Assembly: GCA_958510825.1 (NCBI GenBank)
Contig: OY294052.1
Location: 9,011,816-9,075,815, forward strand
Length of the DNA stretch: 64,000 nt
Direction: 5' to 3'
Source: Brachypterus glaber
Lineage: Eukaryota; Arthropoda; Insecta; Coleoptera; Kateretidae
Position numbers and translations under genes: made by a program
Shown: positions 1 through 10,682 of the stretch, piece after piece
How the letters are laid out: each line of letters begins with the position of its first letter
How positions within the stretch are numbered: the stretch's first letter is position 1
The notes under the pieces: generated by a model
The model's input: only the letters and a program-made list of their open reading frames with translations
Told to the model about the DNA's origin: nothing
Databases searched by the model: none

Positions 1-303
1 CTGGTTTATGAGTCTATATGTGCCACTAGAGCAAGACTTTCTCATTACACGACGCGTGCCAATGACGGCCCTACTACACGTAATAGAGATAAAATTAAAC
101 TTCCGTTTTTAAGACTGCATTCTAGTAGACATTGCTTTAATTATTTTGGTCCCTCTTTTTACAACAGTTTACCCATTGAAATAACTCAATTGGGTGACAA
201 CACGTTCAAAAAAAGGCTGAAACATTACCTTTTGGTTCATGCATTTTATTCCACGGACGAATTCACTAATTCTCTTAGAAATGTAAATATAAACGAATTC
301 TAA
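1..303 (+). pseudogene. LINE reverse transcriptase ORF, C-terminal end (cut by window start)
   Basis: Frame 1 reads 100 codons without a stop and ends at TAA 301-303. The protein has the layout seen at the C-terminus of many insect non-LTR retrotransposons: an 'H..R.' stretch, then 'LPFLRLHSSRHCFNYFGP', 'FYNSLP' and a tail near 'KRLKHYLLVHAFYSTDEF'. The same pattern recurs at 1801-2118(-) and 8700-8920. The element continues left of the window. Its 3' untranslated part runs to an AATAAA-like site near 420 and a pentanucleotide tail at 430-514. The clade cannot be fixed from this end alone. Confidence 0.8.
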
Positions 304-429
304 TTTTTGTGATATCTGTGTTTTGTTATGTTGTTATTTATTTTATTATGTTTAGTTATTTAGTTACATTTTCAAATACCATCCTGACGATTGCAAACTT
401 GTAAAAACTTGTATTTAGCATAAATAAAA

Positions 430-514
430 TCTATTCTATTCTATTCTATTCTATTCTATTCTATTCTATTCTATTCTATTCTATTCTATTCCATTCTATT
501 CTATTCTATTCTAT
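430..514 (+). repeat. (CTATT)n microsatellite, LINE 3' tail
   Basis: About 17 pentanucleotide units follow the 3' end of the LINE fragment, with one C substitution near 491. A short reverse-complement tract (GAATA)n at 793-819 probably marks the 3' end of a second, minus-strand copy of the same family. Confidence 0.9.
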
Positions 515-1044
515 GGAAAATGAGCGCAACTTAATGAACAACTCAGTTATGATTTGTGTTCGCTAACAATAGTTGTGTTTGGATTGGAAAGTCCAAACGA
601 GATTCACGTTACAAGTAATACAAGTGATTTATCATAGACTTTTTAAATTTTACCATGGCTGCTGGTCTCTCAGGTTAATAACAACGAATTTTTTATCATT
701 ATCAGTAAAGTAGTTACTAAAATATAATAATTTCAGGAAGGAAAAAAATTATTTTTTTTCCTGGTCAGAATTTGTTTTAAATTAATCTATCTAGAATAGA
801 ATAGAATAGAATAGAATATTTATTAGCCATCATGTGATACATTTCTGTATATATGGTAGGTCTGGCTTTCTATTGTGATCACACTTAGGGTTTATATAGC
901 TTTAATTTTTAGTTAGCTCTTTAGTTACAAATCTTGTAATCCAGTTTTGAACCCCTCAGGATAATCCTAGAAAGCTAACATTTAGAATAGGTAATTCTTA
1001 TAATAATGAAATTTTAAAATAGCTCCTAACCCCTTACATTAGAG

Positions 1045-1263
1045 TTGGAGGACACCCCATTTTGTATTTCTTACAATGTAAACATTGGCTATTTGGGGTC
1101 AGATAGCAGACCGGTCGTGACGCGAATGCATTTGTATGAATTTCTTACAAACACATGTCTTCTATCTCAGGCGATAAAACAACAAGCAGAGACAATCAGT
1201 CAGGATCCAGAATCTTTAAAAAGTTAACATGACTCTTCAGACAGCGAAAATGAGTATTCAGAT
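1045..1263 (+). pseudogene. Coding-like fragment of unknown origin
   Basis: An open frame without an ATG start runs to a TAA at about 1225. The same frame then continues past that stop with an acidic serine-rich stretch (HDSSDSENEYSD). Base composition is richer in G+C than the flanks. It stops where AT-rich sequence of the minus-strand LINE 3' region begins. I do not recognise the protein. It may be a decayed transposon ORF interrupted by the LINE. Weakly supported. Confidence 0.25.
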
Positions 1264-1264
1264 A

Positions 1265-2170
1265 GATATATATTTTATTCATGTTTGTACAAAAAATGTT
1301 TACACATGTCAAAAATACTTAAAACTAAATAATAAATAAATAAATAAATAAATAATACAACACGGAAAGAAATTAGTGGGCTCTGCGCTATACATTATAA
1401 GATATTTGGTAACAGTGTCAAATTATAGTGATTTAAGCTATAGATTATAAGGGACACAATATCTAATAATGTTAAAAATAAATTGGAAACGATTATATAT
1501 ATTACAGACACGATTATATTTATTACAGGCACTATTATAAATTTACAGAAATTTTATTATATTATAAAAATTATTAGCACGGACAATAATTAAATCTATT
1601 TAAGCTATAAATGCCATACTATTTGTTATATTTTATTATTCACTAAACAATTAAAGTATTTCATATAAATTTTTACACTGACTGCCATAATTGTAAGAGA
1701 AAGCCTTGTATTTATATAATAAGCGATTATAATTTGCTTGGTATGTGTGTTATAGCGCTCCTAGCTATAATTTTTTTTTTCCGTGAAATAGGTGTAAATT
1801 TTACGTTACATTTAAGTTAAAATCAATACTACTGTTTAAGAATTCGTTGATATGATAATATGCTTTGTTTAATAAAAATTCTTTTACTTTTGATTTAAAG
1901 TTATTATATGGCAATTCTTTTATGTTAGACGGTAATTTATTATAAAATTTAGGACCGTAGAAATTGCATCCATTTTTTCTAGACTCCAGACGAAAGTAGT
2001 TAAACCTAATAATGTGTTTTTGTCTTGTATTAAACGAATGTATATTACTTTGAAGGGTAAGATTCTTTCTATTTTCATGAGTATACAAAAGGCATATAAA
2101 AATGTAAAAAAGTGGCAAAGTTAATATTCGCAGTTCTTTAAATTTTTCCCTGACGTTATCTCTATAACGT
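1265..2170 (-). mobile_element. 5'-truncated LINE, minus strand
   Basis: The coding end is 1801-2118(-), about 105 codons with stop at 1801. It carries the insect LINE C-terminal pattern: 'NTRQKHIIRFNYFRLESRKNG', then 'FYGPKFYNKLP' and 'FLLNKAYYHINEFLN' (residues about 28-95). About 540 bp of AT-rich 3' untranslated sequence follows toward 1265. The 5' end is truncated near 2130-2183 at a perfect hairpin. No upstream reverse transcriptase domains remain. Confidence 0.7.
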
Positions 2171-2183
2171 CAGGGAAAAAATT
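2141..2183. repeat. 19-bp-stem hairpin at the LINE truncation point
   Basis: The stem arms TTTTTCCCTGACGTTAT and ATAACGTCAGGGAAAAA are separated by four bases. It sits exactly at the junction between LINE sequence and the upstream region of the defensin-like gene. Confidence 0.85.
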
Positions 2184-2418
2184 AGACAGTGATATCACTG
2201 TGATATAGACATAAAGAATATTATAAATAAAACAAAAATATTTTATTTTTCGTCACATTTTTATTAATTCAAAAAGTCATGAAAACTTGTATATACAGGA
2301 CATATTAAACTAAAATTACTTAAAATATATAGAAATATACTTGATATACCAACTAGATGAAATACAAACGTATAACAAATTCATTTTATATCGTAATTCT
2401 AAATGTCCCCCTAAATTA

Positions 2419-2426
2419 GGGAATCC
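2419..2426 (+). promoter_or_regulatory. kB-like (Rel/NF-kB) site
   Basis: GGGAATCC matches the first eight positions of the insect kB consensus GGGRNTYYYC. It lies about 205 bases upstream of the signal-peptide ATG. Insect antimicrobial peptide promoters usually carry such sites. A single short match is weak evidence. Confidence 0.35.
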
Positions 2427-2527
2427 GAACACTGTGCGTCTAGAATTTTAAAATTTAGTTAGGTATTTTCGCTTCGTTGAACTCCATAATTATTTTTTTT
2501 TGTTTTTTTTTTTCAATTACCGATTGC

Positions 2528-2534
2528 TGATAAG
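2528..2534 (+). promoter_or_regulatory. GATA-factor motif
   Basis: TGATAAG matches WGATAR. It lies just upstream of the TATA box of the defensin-like gene. GATA and kB sites together are typical of fat-body-expressed immune genes in insects. The motif is common by chance in AT-rich DNA. Confidence 0.35.
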
Positions 2535-2540
2535 AAATTG

Positions 2541-2550
2541 GTATATAAAC
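2541..2550 (+). promoter_or_regulatory. TATA box of the defensin-like gene
   Basis: GTATATAAAC stands about 80 bases before the ATG at 2625. This predicts a start site near 2570-2575 and a 5' untranslated region of about 50 bases. The ATG context (CAAAATG) fits insect initiation sites. Confidence 0.5.
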
Positions 2551-2624
2551 TCGTACAACTATTTTGAAAAATATAAAATTATAAAATTAGTTGTTCCGAA
2601 ATATAATATATTAATTAAGTCAAA

Positions 2625-2700
2625 ATGAAATATTTAATTTTTGGACTTTTGTTAATGGTTTTGGTCATTTCTGTCACTTCTGGGCCAGTTGAAGAAAAAG
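2625..2700 (+). CDS. Defensin-like peptide gene, exon 1 (signal peptide)
   Basis: The exon encodes 25 residues plus one base of codon 26 (phase 1), then the donor GTATAT. The first 20 residues form a classic signal peptide: MKYL, a hydrophobic core of Leu/Ile/Val/Met, and a polar end 'SVTSG' where cleavage is likely. The remaining residues start a short acidic stretch (PVEEK). TATA, GATA and kB-like motifs lie upstream. The phase fits the cysteine-rich exon at 6247-6413: together they give an 80-residue secreted peptide with six cysteines. The intron (2701-6246) is 3546 bp and holds a tandem array and a broken copy of exon 2. That this exon pairs with 6247 rests on phase and protein type, not on transcript data. 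Confidence 0.75.
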
Positions 2701-2830
2701 GTATATTTTTTTTGCATTTCTATGATCTTTTAATATGAAGCCCCCTATTTTACTTAACTGCGAACAAGAATAATATATTTTAAGGAAAAATATAACTTAA
2801 AAACCCTAAAACAATTATTATAATGCTAGA

Positions 2831-4262
2831 CTCTAAATTTTTCCGTCAATCTTTCAGTAGTATTAACTTTAATAATTAAAGCAAATTCACCATGTCAGAA
2901 TGTGAATTTACAATATTTATTAAAATAAACCTCAATATTGCTCGGTTTAGTAAAATCTCAGCTCTTTTCCTGTCGCACTCTAAATTTTTCCGTCAATCTT
3001 CCAATAGGTCTGTAATAATTAAAGAAAATTCAACATTTCAGAATGTGAATTAACAATGTTTATTAAAATTAACCTCAATATTACTCGCTTTAGTAAAATC
3101 TCAGCTCTTTTTCTGTGGCACTCTAAATTTTTCCGTCAATCTTTCAATAAGTCTGTAATAATTAAAGAAAATTAAACATTTCAGAATGTGAATTTACAAT
3201 ATTTATTAAAATTAACCTCAATATTGCTCGGTTTAGTAAAATCTCAGCTCTTTTCCTGTAGCACTCTAAATTTTTCCGTCAATCTTTCAATAGGTCTCTA
3301 ATAATTAAAGCAAATTCAACATTTCAGAATGTGAATTAACAATATTTATTAAAATTAACCTCAATATTACTCGGTTTAGTAAAATCTCAGCTCTTTTCCT
3401 GTCGCACTCTAAATTTGTCTGTCAGTCTTTCAATAGGTCTGTAATAATTAAAGAAAATTCAACATTTCAGAATGTGAATTAACAATATTTATTAAAATTA
3501 ACCTCAATATTACTCGGTTTAGTAAAATCTCAGCTCTTTTCCTGTCGCACTCTAAATTTGTCCGTCAATCTTTTAATAGGTCTCTAATAATTAAAGCAAA
3601 TTCAACATATCAGAATGTGAATTAACAATATTTATTAAAATTAACCTCAATATTACTCGGTTTAGTAAAATCTCAGCTCTTTTCCTGTCGCACTCTAAAT
3701 TTGTCTGTCAGTCTTTCAATAGGTCTGTAATAATTAAAGAAAATTCAACATTTCAGAATGTGAATTAACAATATTTATTAAAATTAACCTCAATATTACT
3801 CGCTTTAGTAAAATCTCAGCTCTTTTTCTGTCGCACTCTAAATTTTTCCGTCAATCTTTCAATAAGTCTGTCATAATTAAAGAAAATTAAACATTTCAGA
3901 ATGTGAATTTACAATATTTATTAAAATTAACCTCAATATTGCTCGGTTTAGTAAAATCTCAGCTCTTTTCCTGTAGCACTCTAAATTTTTCCGTCAATCT
4001 TTCAATAGGTCTCTAATAATTAAAGCAAATTCAACATTTCAGAATGTGAATTAACAATATTTATTAAAATTAACCTCAATATTACTCGGTTTAGTAAAAT
4101 CTCAGCTCTTTTCCTGTCGCACTCTAAATTTGTCTGTCAGTCTTTCAATAGGTCTGTAATAATTAAAGAAAATTCAACATTTCAGAATGTGAATTACCAA
4201 TATTTATTAAAATTAAACTCAATATTACTCGGTTTAGTAAAATCTCAGGTCTTTTCCTGTAC
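2831..4262. repeat. 143-bp tandem array, about 10 units, in the defensin-like intron
   Basis: The marker CTCTAAATTT recurs at 2831, 2978, 3121, 3264, 3407, 3550, 3693, 3836, 3979 and 4122, giving a period of 143 (147 for the first step). Variant bases show a higher-order period of five units (715 bp): units 3121/3836, 3264/3979 and 3407/4122 are near-identical pairs. The array lies inside intron 1 of the defensin-like gene. Confidence 0.95.
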
Positions 4263-5136
4263 AAAAATTTTGCATTAAAATTCATGCATGTGGTACAAAA
4301 ACCAGGTTTTTTACAATTGCAAGAGCCCGTAATACTGCTTTAAATACTGCTTAAATTACTGTGAAATCACAGGTAAAAAATCACATTCTTACAGATAACA
4401 GCAAATTTACAGTACTGATTTAAATTTACCACTTTTTTTGCTGGTAACATATGACCTACTTTATTTTAGCCTACTATTCTTGGAAAACTATATTAATTTT
4501 ATAAAATGTTTGTCACTCGGTCTATCAGCTTGTTTAATTCTTTTTATATTTCTTAATATTTTGTCGGTCTCCCTTGATCTGTCATTTTTTGTACATGATA
4601 ACACGAAAATGCTTGCTAGAGGCTTGTAATTTGGAAGATTGACATATAAAAAGGTATATTCCAGTTCAATATAAATAGTTACAGTATTTTTATACACCTT
4701 GTGAAGTACGACGATTATGCGATGAAGTATAATAAAGCACGTACCCTAGGACATTGTAAAAAAACACTTTTTTCCAATTTTTCATTTGCACCCCTCTTTT
4801 GTAGTTTCAATTGAAAAACTATGCTTGCATACTAATTTTCAGGTTAATTGAACATTTTTTGACCCCCTCCCAACTAAGTTATAATTACGAAGTATTTGTG
4901 TTGTTTAATTTCTTACATTGTTACAATTTTAAAGACATGTAATTGTTACAGTTTTAAAGATATGTAATGCTACGCATTTTATTATATACTATTAACAGTC
5001 GATGGTATATTGCGATTTGCCAAATAACACAAAGTAAAAAAAGCACAATTTTTTTTTTCAAAAAAATTTTAATTTTCACGAGTCCACAATAAATAAAAGC
5101 CTCGATCCGAGTTCCAATAAATACCATTATTTTTAG

Positions 5137-5304
5137 TTCTCCTTCAATCGAATACATATATGTGTAAAAAAAACAAGCTCGGGCGCCTGGGATAACGCTG
5201 ATTGCAGTTCGTGGTGCATTCAAACGGGAAAGAAAGATGGAAGGCCATACATTGGTGGATCTTGCAGTGATGGAATATGCAATTGCATAATCTCAATTGT
5301 ATAA
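5137..5304 (+). pseudogene. Defensin-like exon 2, frameshifted copy
   Basis: This is a tandem copy of the exon at 6247. It is preceded by ATTTTTAG and followed by AATAAA at 5317-5322. The cysteine frame ends at TAA 5302-5304 and keeps all six cysteines. An A-run at 5166-5173 has eight A instead of seven. Entered from exon 1 (phase 1), the reading therefore shifts just before the second cysteine and meets a stop soon after. The upstream branch-point-like CTAAT of the intact copy is CCAAT here. It would be readable only from an exon ending in phase 0, which I do not see. Likely a broken exon, though an alternative role cannot be excluded. Confidence 0.75.
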
Positions 5305-5316
5305 TATAATAACTGT

Positions 5317-5322
5317 AATAAA
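5317..5322 (+). terminator. AATAAA polyadenylation signal of exon copy 1
   Basis: AATAAA lies 13 bases after the stop, at the position matching 6426-6431 in the intact copy. Confidence 0.5.
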
Positions 5323-5392
5323 ATAATGTTACACTAAATAAATTGCACTAAATAATTCTGATATTTTCTTTATTATTATAATAAATGAACGG

Positions 5393-5672
5393 AATAAATT
5401 CAGTTATGACTCCTCAACGTTGAAAATAAACACAGAAACATAGGCTTACGGAATAATTTTTCCGAATTATGAGGGAAATTTTTATAAAGGTCACTAAATC
5501 GAAACATTTGACAACTAATTTGTTACACACAACAATATTGAATATACATATTAACTATAAATATGTAAATATATCGGTGTTTTTCGAAGAAAATAAAAAT
5601 GTAAATATTTAAAACCTCGCGTCAACGATAGAATCGACGCGGCGCCTATGCGAGCACTGGAAATACGCAGAT
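5393..5672 (+). mobile_element. Family F short transposon, copy 1 (partial)
   Basis: It shares its sequence with 53487-53956 and, in reverse, with 44672-45064: a GTTATGACTC..CAACGTTG start, a 'GAGGGAAATTTTTATAAA' middle and a 'GTCGACGCGGCGCCTATGCG'-type end. It inserted between the two exon-2 copies. The full copies end in CAGTA/TACTG-type inverted termini. No coding capacity. Confidence 0.6.
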
Positions 5673-6246
5673 GACTGATGATAACACGAAAATGCTTGCT
5701 AGAGGCTTGTAATTTGGAAGATTGACACATAAAAAGGTATATTCCAGTTGAATATAGATAGTTACAGTATTTTTATATACCCGGTATAATAACGCAACAA
5801 CACGTACGCTGCAAAAAAACACTTTTTTCCAATTTTTCATTTGCACCCCTCCTTCGTTGTTTCAATTGAAAAACTATGCTTGTATACCAAATTTCAGGTT
5901 ACTTGGACATTTTTTGACCCCCTCCCAAATAATTTGTAATAACGAGGTATTTGTATTGTTTAATTTCGTACATTGTTACAGTTTTAAAGCCATGTAATTG
6001 TTACAGTTTTAAAGATGTGTAATGCTACGCATTCCATTATATACTATTAACAGTCAATGATATATTGCGTTTTTCCAAATAACACAAAAAGTAAAAAAAG
6101 TACAATTTTTTTTTCAAAAAAAAAAAATCTTTTTTTGGAAAACTTTTTTCATATTTTTTTTTCAAAAAAAATAATTTTTTTGGCAATTTTTTTTTTTAAT
6201 TTTAATTTTCGTGAATCCGAGTTCTAATAAATACCATTATTTTTAG

Positions 6247-6413
6247 TTCTCCCTTCGTCGGAAACATATATGTGTAAAAAAACAAGCTCGGGCGCCTGGG
6301 ATAACGCTGATTGCAGTTCGTGGTGCATTCAAACGGGAAAGAAAGCTGGATGGCCATACATTGGTGGATCTTGCAGCCATGGAAGGTGCAATTGCATAAT
6401 CCCATTTGTATAA
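6247..6413 (+). CDS. Defensin-like peptide gene, exon 2 (mature cysteine-rich domain)
   Basis: The acceptor ATTTTTAG ends at 6246, with a CTAAT branch-point-like motif about 25 bases upstream. Two bases complete the codon begun by exon 1. The frame then stays open to TAA 6411-6413. Six cysteines occur with spacing C-x12-C-x3-C-x15-C-x4-C-x1-C (first codon at 6273). This is the cysteine-stabilised alpha-beta layout of insect defensins and drosomycin-like peptides, with the gamma-core GGSCSHGRCNC near the end. The x15 loop is longer than in most insect defensins. No dibasic pro-peptide site is seen, so only the signal peptide is likely removed. The product is probably secreted and antimicrobial, and amphipathic with Lys, Arg, His and Trp near the gamma-core. 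Function is inferred from the fold pattern. Confidence 0.75.
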
Positions 6414-6425
6414 TATAATAACTGT

Positions 6426-6451
6426 AATAAAATAATGTTACACTAAATAAA
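6426..6451 (+). terminator. Two AATAAA signals of the defensin-like gene
   Basis: AATAAA occurs at 6426-6431 and 6446-6451, 13 and 33 bases after the stop. The region is conserved with the copy at 5317. Confidence 0.55.
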
Positions 6452-6509
6452 TTGCACTAAATAATTCTGATTTTTTCTTTATACACTTCACACACATAGG
6501 ATCGTATTT

Positions 6510-7036
6510 ATTAGATGCTATTAATAGTATATTATTCGATAAGTATATAATAATTGCTATTATTCAATGAGGGTCAATATTACGTAACGCTCCTAGGGGG
6601 GGGGTCATTTTGGTGTGTTACGCCCATGTTAATGGTATAGGAAAATAGCGTTAAAGGGGGGTGGGGGTCCAAAATAATCAAAATTTGCTTTACGTAATAC
6701 TTGAACTTTCCCTTATTCGCGAATAGAATACTATAATTTATCCACGGCTGTTTTAAAGTTTAAACGGTTTATTTTTACAGACCCGTGATTAATACGCCTA
6801 TTAATCACCGCCGTGGATAATAGTATATTATTCAACTAGCGTATAATAATTGCTATTAATCAATGAGGGTGAGTGAGGGATACGAGCCGAAAGGCGAGTG
6901 ACCTAATCACCCGAATGATTAATAGCTATTATACGCGAGTAGAATTCTATATTTTATCCACGGTCGTTTTAAATTTTAAACGGTTTATTTTTACAGACCC
7001 GTGATTAATAGGCCCATTAATCATGGCCGTGGATAA
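6510..7036 (+). mobile_element. Family B palindromic element, two copies in tandem
   Basis: Each copy runs from AATAGTATATTATTC to a foldback end with CCGTGGATAA. A core 'CGAGCCGAAAGGCGAGTGAC' is present in the second copy. The first copy has an insertion near 6590-6720 flanked by TACGTAA motifs and containing runs of G. Related copies lie at 28083-28425 (inverted) and 57370-57600. Confidence 0.65.
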
Positions 7037-7195
7037 AAGTCATTAACTCGATATATAAGGTGATTCACCTAATACGTCACTTGATTTTTCATAATAAAGC
7101 TATTAATATAATAGTATATTAAAGTACTAGTGTTATGAAACGAGTGCTTTATAATATTTTTTCTATTTTGCTTTAAAATTAAAAAAAACTTACAT

Positions 7196-7336
7196 TTAAA
7201 TTGATGACCGATTTGGGGATTTTTGTTTTGGGTTGGCATTACAATTTTCGCAATGTTTGAAATTCATAGAACAAACGATATATTGATATCTTTTATATTC
7301 AGCTCTCCTCTTTTTCACTGCAAGTAACCAAGCCAT
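7196..7336 (-). CDS. Short unassigned ORF
   Basis: ATG at 7336 to TAA at 7196-7198 gives 46 residues. It is basic at the start (KKRRAEYKRYQ) and has C.....HC..C spacing near residues 23-32. The codon mix is more protein-like than the surroundings. No signal, no partner exon and no family that I recognise. It could be a decayed transposon piece. Confidence 0.15.
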   Translation of the reverse strand: MAWLLAVKKRRAEYKRYQYIVCSMNFKHCENCNANPKQKSPNRSSI

Positions 7337-8117
7337 AATTTTAACACGTAAAAATTAACTTAAAAACAATTATGTAGAAAACTAAATTTAAAAGTGGGGT
7401 TGACATTTGCACCGAAAACCCCTCGGAAAACCCCAAGTGATTGTATTTTGTATATTGCCAACCCAAAAGAAAAAAAAGTAGAAACCACTTATAGGGCTAT
7501 AACAACACGCAGAATGCATATGATTATAAGCTTATAAGACGCAAAATAGAAAAATATAATTTATAACACTCAATATGAGCCCAGTAAGCTAAAAGTTTAT
7601 TCAAAAAAAGTTTCATACTACCTTTTTTATTTAGGTGCAATTATATAATAATATACTTAACTAAAATTTAAATAGGTATAACTTTAACTGGAAATGCAAA
7701 AATTTTTAAAAATTATTTTATTTTCCTATAGTACCATCGGCGACTTAATTATCGATAACAGTTTTGATCCTTGAGGTACACCAAATCTTTATTATTTTAG
7801 CTATTACTTAAGTAATTAAATTTTTAGGGTGTCAAAATAAATGTACAACAAATTAATTTAACATTTAACATTTAACATTTATTTGTTTATAGTCAAATTA
7901 CTTATAAAGATTTAAACTGTTAAAAAATTGTTTCAAAAAATAGTCCTGCAAATACACCTTCAGATTCGGTACATCAGAAATCAGAAATTTTGCACTTCGT
8001 GAAAATTTCGGATATATCGGAAATACACCTCTCAAAAATTCATATCCAGAAGCTTGCATAAGAACATAAAACATAAGAATGCGATGCCTTGATTGGCTTA
8101 CAAAATACATGGCGGCC
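7337..8117. other. Unclassified AT-rich DNA
   Basis: No convincing gene. Near 8060-8110 a piece with 'AAGAATGCGATGCC' matches the repeat at 23470-23500 and 51030-51060. Confidence 0.5.
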
Positions 8118-9034
8118 CATGTAATGTAATTTACTGGGAGAACATTCTTTTTGCAGATGATTCAAACATCATATCAAATAACTTAGATTTTTTAGCAACG
8201 TTGCAGCTTATGGGTGAGGCACGGTCAAGTGCCCTTGAATGGTTGTAGGCAAATAGGCTCTCATTAAACAACAAGAAAACTGTCGACATCTTTTTCACTC
8301 ATAGACCTTTACCTAATTTTACAAATCCTGATAAAATTAAATATCTTGGTTTGCTGTTCGACCAAAACTTAAATTGGAACCAGCACACCCATGAGCTTTC
8401 TAATTCGTTGTCCAAAACAATTTTTGTATTCAGGAACTTGGTGAAAATGGTCTCTTTAGATGTATTAAAAACAGCTTATTTCGCTCTTTTTGAATCTAAG
8501 GTCACTTATGGTATGATTGCTTGGGGTCATGCTGCTGGAGTGGATCGAATATTTGGTTTGCAGAGAAAACTTCTATGACTGGTTTAGGTTATCAAGCGGA
8601 TGTAGAGCATAAATTTATTGAACTTAATATTATGACCGTGCCCTCTCTTGATATTTATATTTCACTTTTATATGTAAAAGAAAATAGTAGTAAGTATACT
8701 CTGCAAACCAATATTCATAATAATGGTACACGCGCCAACAATATCAGACTTCCTAGGCTGAGGTTGGAGAGCAGTAAGTTTGGTTCAAATTATTACGGAC
8801 CAAAATTGTTTAATCATCTTCCTTTTGGTATAAGAAATTTACCCCAAAAGGAATTTAAAATTAAATTAAAGACATTTTTGCTGAGACATGCCTTCTACAG
8901 AGTGGATAAATTTTTAGACATGAAGCTTGAAAGTAATTTTTTTAAAGGAGTATCATTAAATGTTTTTATATTGTACTTATATTGTATTTTAACTATTTTA
9001 GTATTTTCAAATATTTTACGTGTGTAAACGCTGT
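8118..9034 (+). pseudogene. LINE reverse transcriptase, degenerate C-terminal half
   Basis: Translation starts with the catalytic box 'ILFADDSNII' (FADD, about 8145-8170) and continues through 'KYLGLLFDQNLNW' (8340-8375) and 'AYFALFESKVTYGMIAWG' (8470-8525). A stop interrupts at about 8246 (TAG in ..EWL*AN..), and a frameshift lies near 8560-8580. The final frame (to about 9027) carries 'NYYGPKLFNHLP' and 'FLLRHAFYRVDKFLDMK'. These are the palm and C-terminal regions of a non-LTR reverse transcriptase. The 5' part is missing. The 3' end runs directly into the giant tetranucleotide tract. Confidence 0.85.
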
Positions 9035-9040
9035 ATCACG

Positions 9041-9742
<702 letters not shown>

Positions 9743-10093
9743 CGCATTGAATAGTTATGTTTTATGTTCTTATGCAAGCTTGTGAATAGGCACTTAGGTA
9801 TGCAAATTTTACGAATTGAACCAATTTACTTTAAGGTGTTATCAATTTGATTAATGAAATGTCAGGCTTATTTGTTTTTTATCATTTTTAATTTTTTAAT
9901 TAGTCAAAATCATTACCATAAATAATAATAACTTTATTGCCCAACAGATAAAATCCAGCAATAGGACAATTATATAAATAGAATTAAATATAAATACATA
10001 AAGTTTAACTACCTAATCAGAAATTAAATAATCAAGTATAAAAAAAAACTTAAATAAAAAAACTTAAATAAAACTTAGAATACCCCTAAATAA

Positions 10094-10124
<31 letters not shown>

Positions 10125-10430
10125 TAAAGATATAAATATTATCACATAAAATAATACATTTATATTAATGTTAAAGAACCCTAATTAAACTCTAGACGAA
10201 CTTTACTTAATACAGAAGATAAACTGTCAAAACATAAATCGGAATCTATACAATATAAATTTACATTATTTGTCATGATGTAGATAAATAAATAAAGAAT
10301 AAAATATTAAGCAAATTGATTAGGGTATGTAAAAAGTGTACTTTTAGTTTAGAGCTAAATGAGTTACAATCCTTAAATTGGAATTATACACAAAAACTGT
10401 AATATACACATGCACGTGTTTGCATTAAAT
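9743..10430. other. AT-rich spacer with a minus-strand LINE 3' end
   Basis: (AAT)n followed by ACTTTATTGCCCAACAG near 9920-9950 looks like the 3' terminus of a minus-strand non-LTR element (compare 55196-55250). A (TA)n tract lies at 10103-10126. No coding sequence seen. Confidence 0.45.
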
Positions 10431-10682
10431 TAAGGGGATAATTCTACATCACAAAACATTAAAAACCAGCATAGGAACATAGGTCTGGAAACGAACCCTA
10501 AGAGAGTTACAACAGTTTCGCATGTACTAGTATTAATAAGGGCAATTAGATTATGTTAATTAATTTTATTTAAATCTATCCATGCCTAGACTGACAAAAT
10601 ACATCTTAACACACTTTTGTCCCAAACTGTTTCATGTCTATTTTTTTATATAAAAATTTAGATTCTTTAAGCAAAAATTATT

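Larger units (their letters stand above)
4597..5385 (+). repeat. Segmental duplication, copy 1 (carries defensin-like exon copy)
   Basis: This block matches 5680-6475 almost throughout. It starts at GATAACACGAAAATGC, passes a 'TTTTTGACCCCCTCCC' stretch and ends after the exon and its polyadenylation signals. The offset is 1083 bp at the left end and 1110 bp at the exon, because poly-T/A tracts have grown in copy 2. The signal-peptide exon was not duplicated with it. Confidence 0.9.
5680..6475 (+). repeat. Segmental duplication, copy 2 (carries the intact exon)
   Basis: This is the second copy of the block at 4597-5385. Differences are mainly longer homopolymer tracts near 6100-6200 and substitutions in the last third of the exon. 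Confidence 0.9.

Noticed and set aside
2831..4262. CRISPR-like regular array
   Set aside because: The units are contiguous 143-bp tandem repeats without spacers, in animal DNA. The same holds for 29231-30616 and 42497-43985.
4954..5223. Minus-strand ORF overlapping the defensin-like exon copy (and its counterpart at 6202-6405)
   Set aside because: These are antisense shadows of the cysteine-rich exon. The reading is not kept between the two copies.
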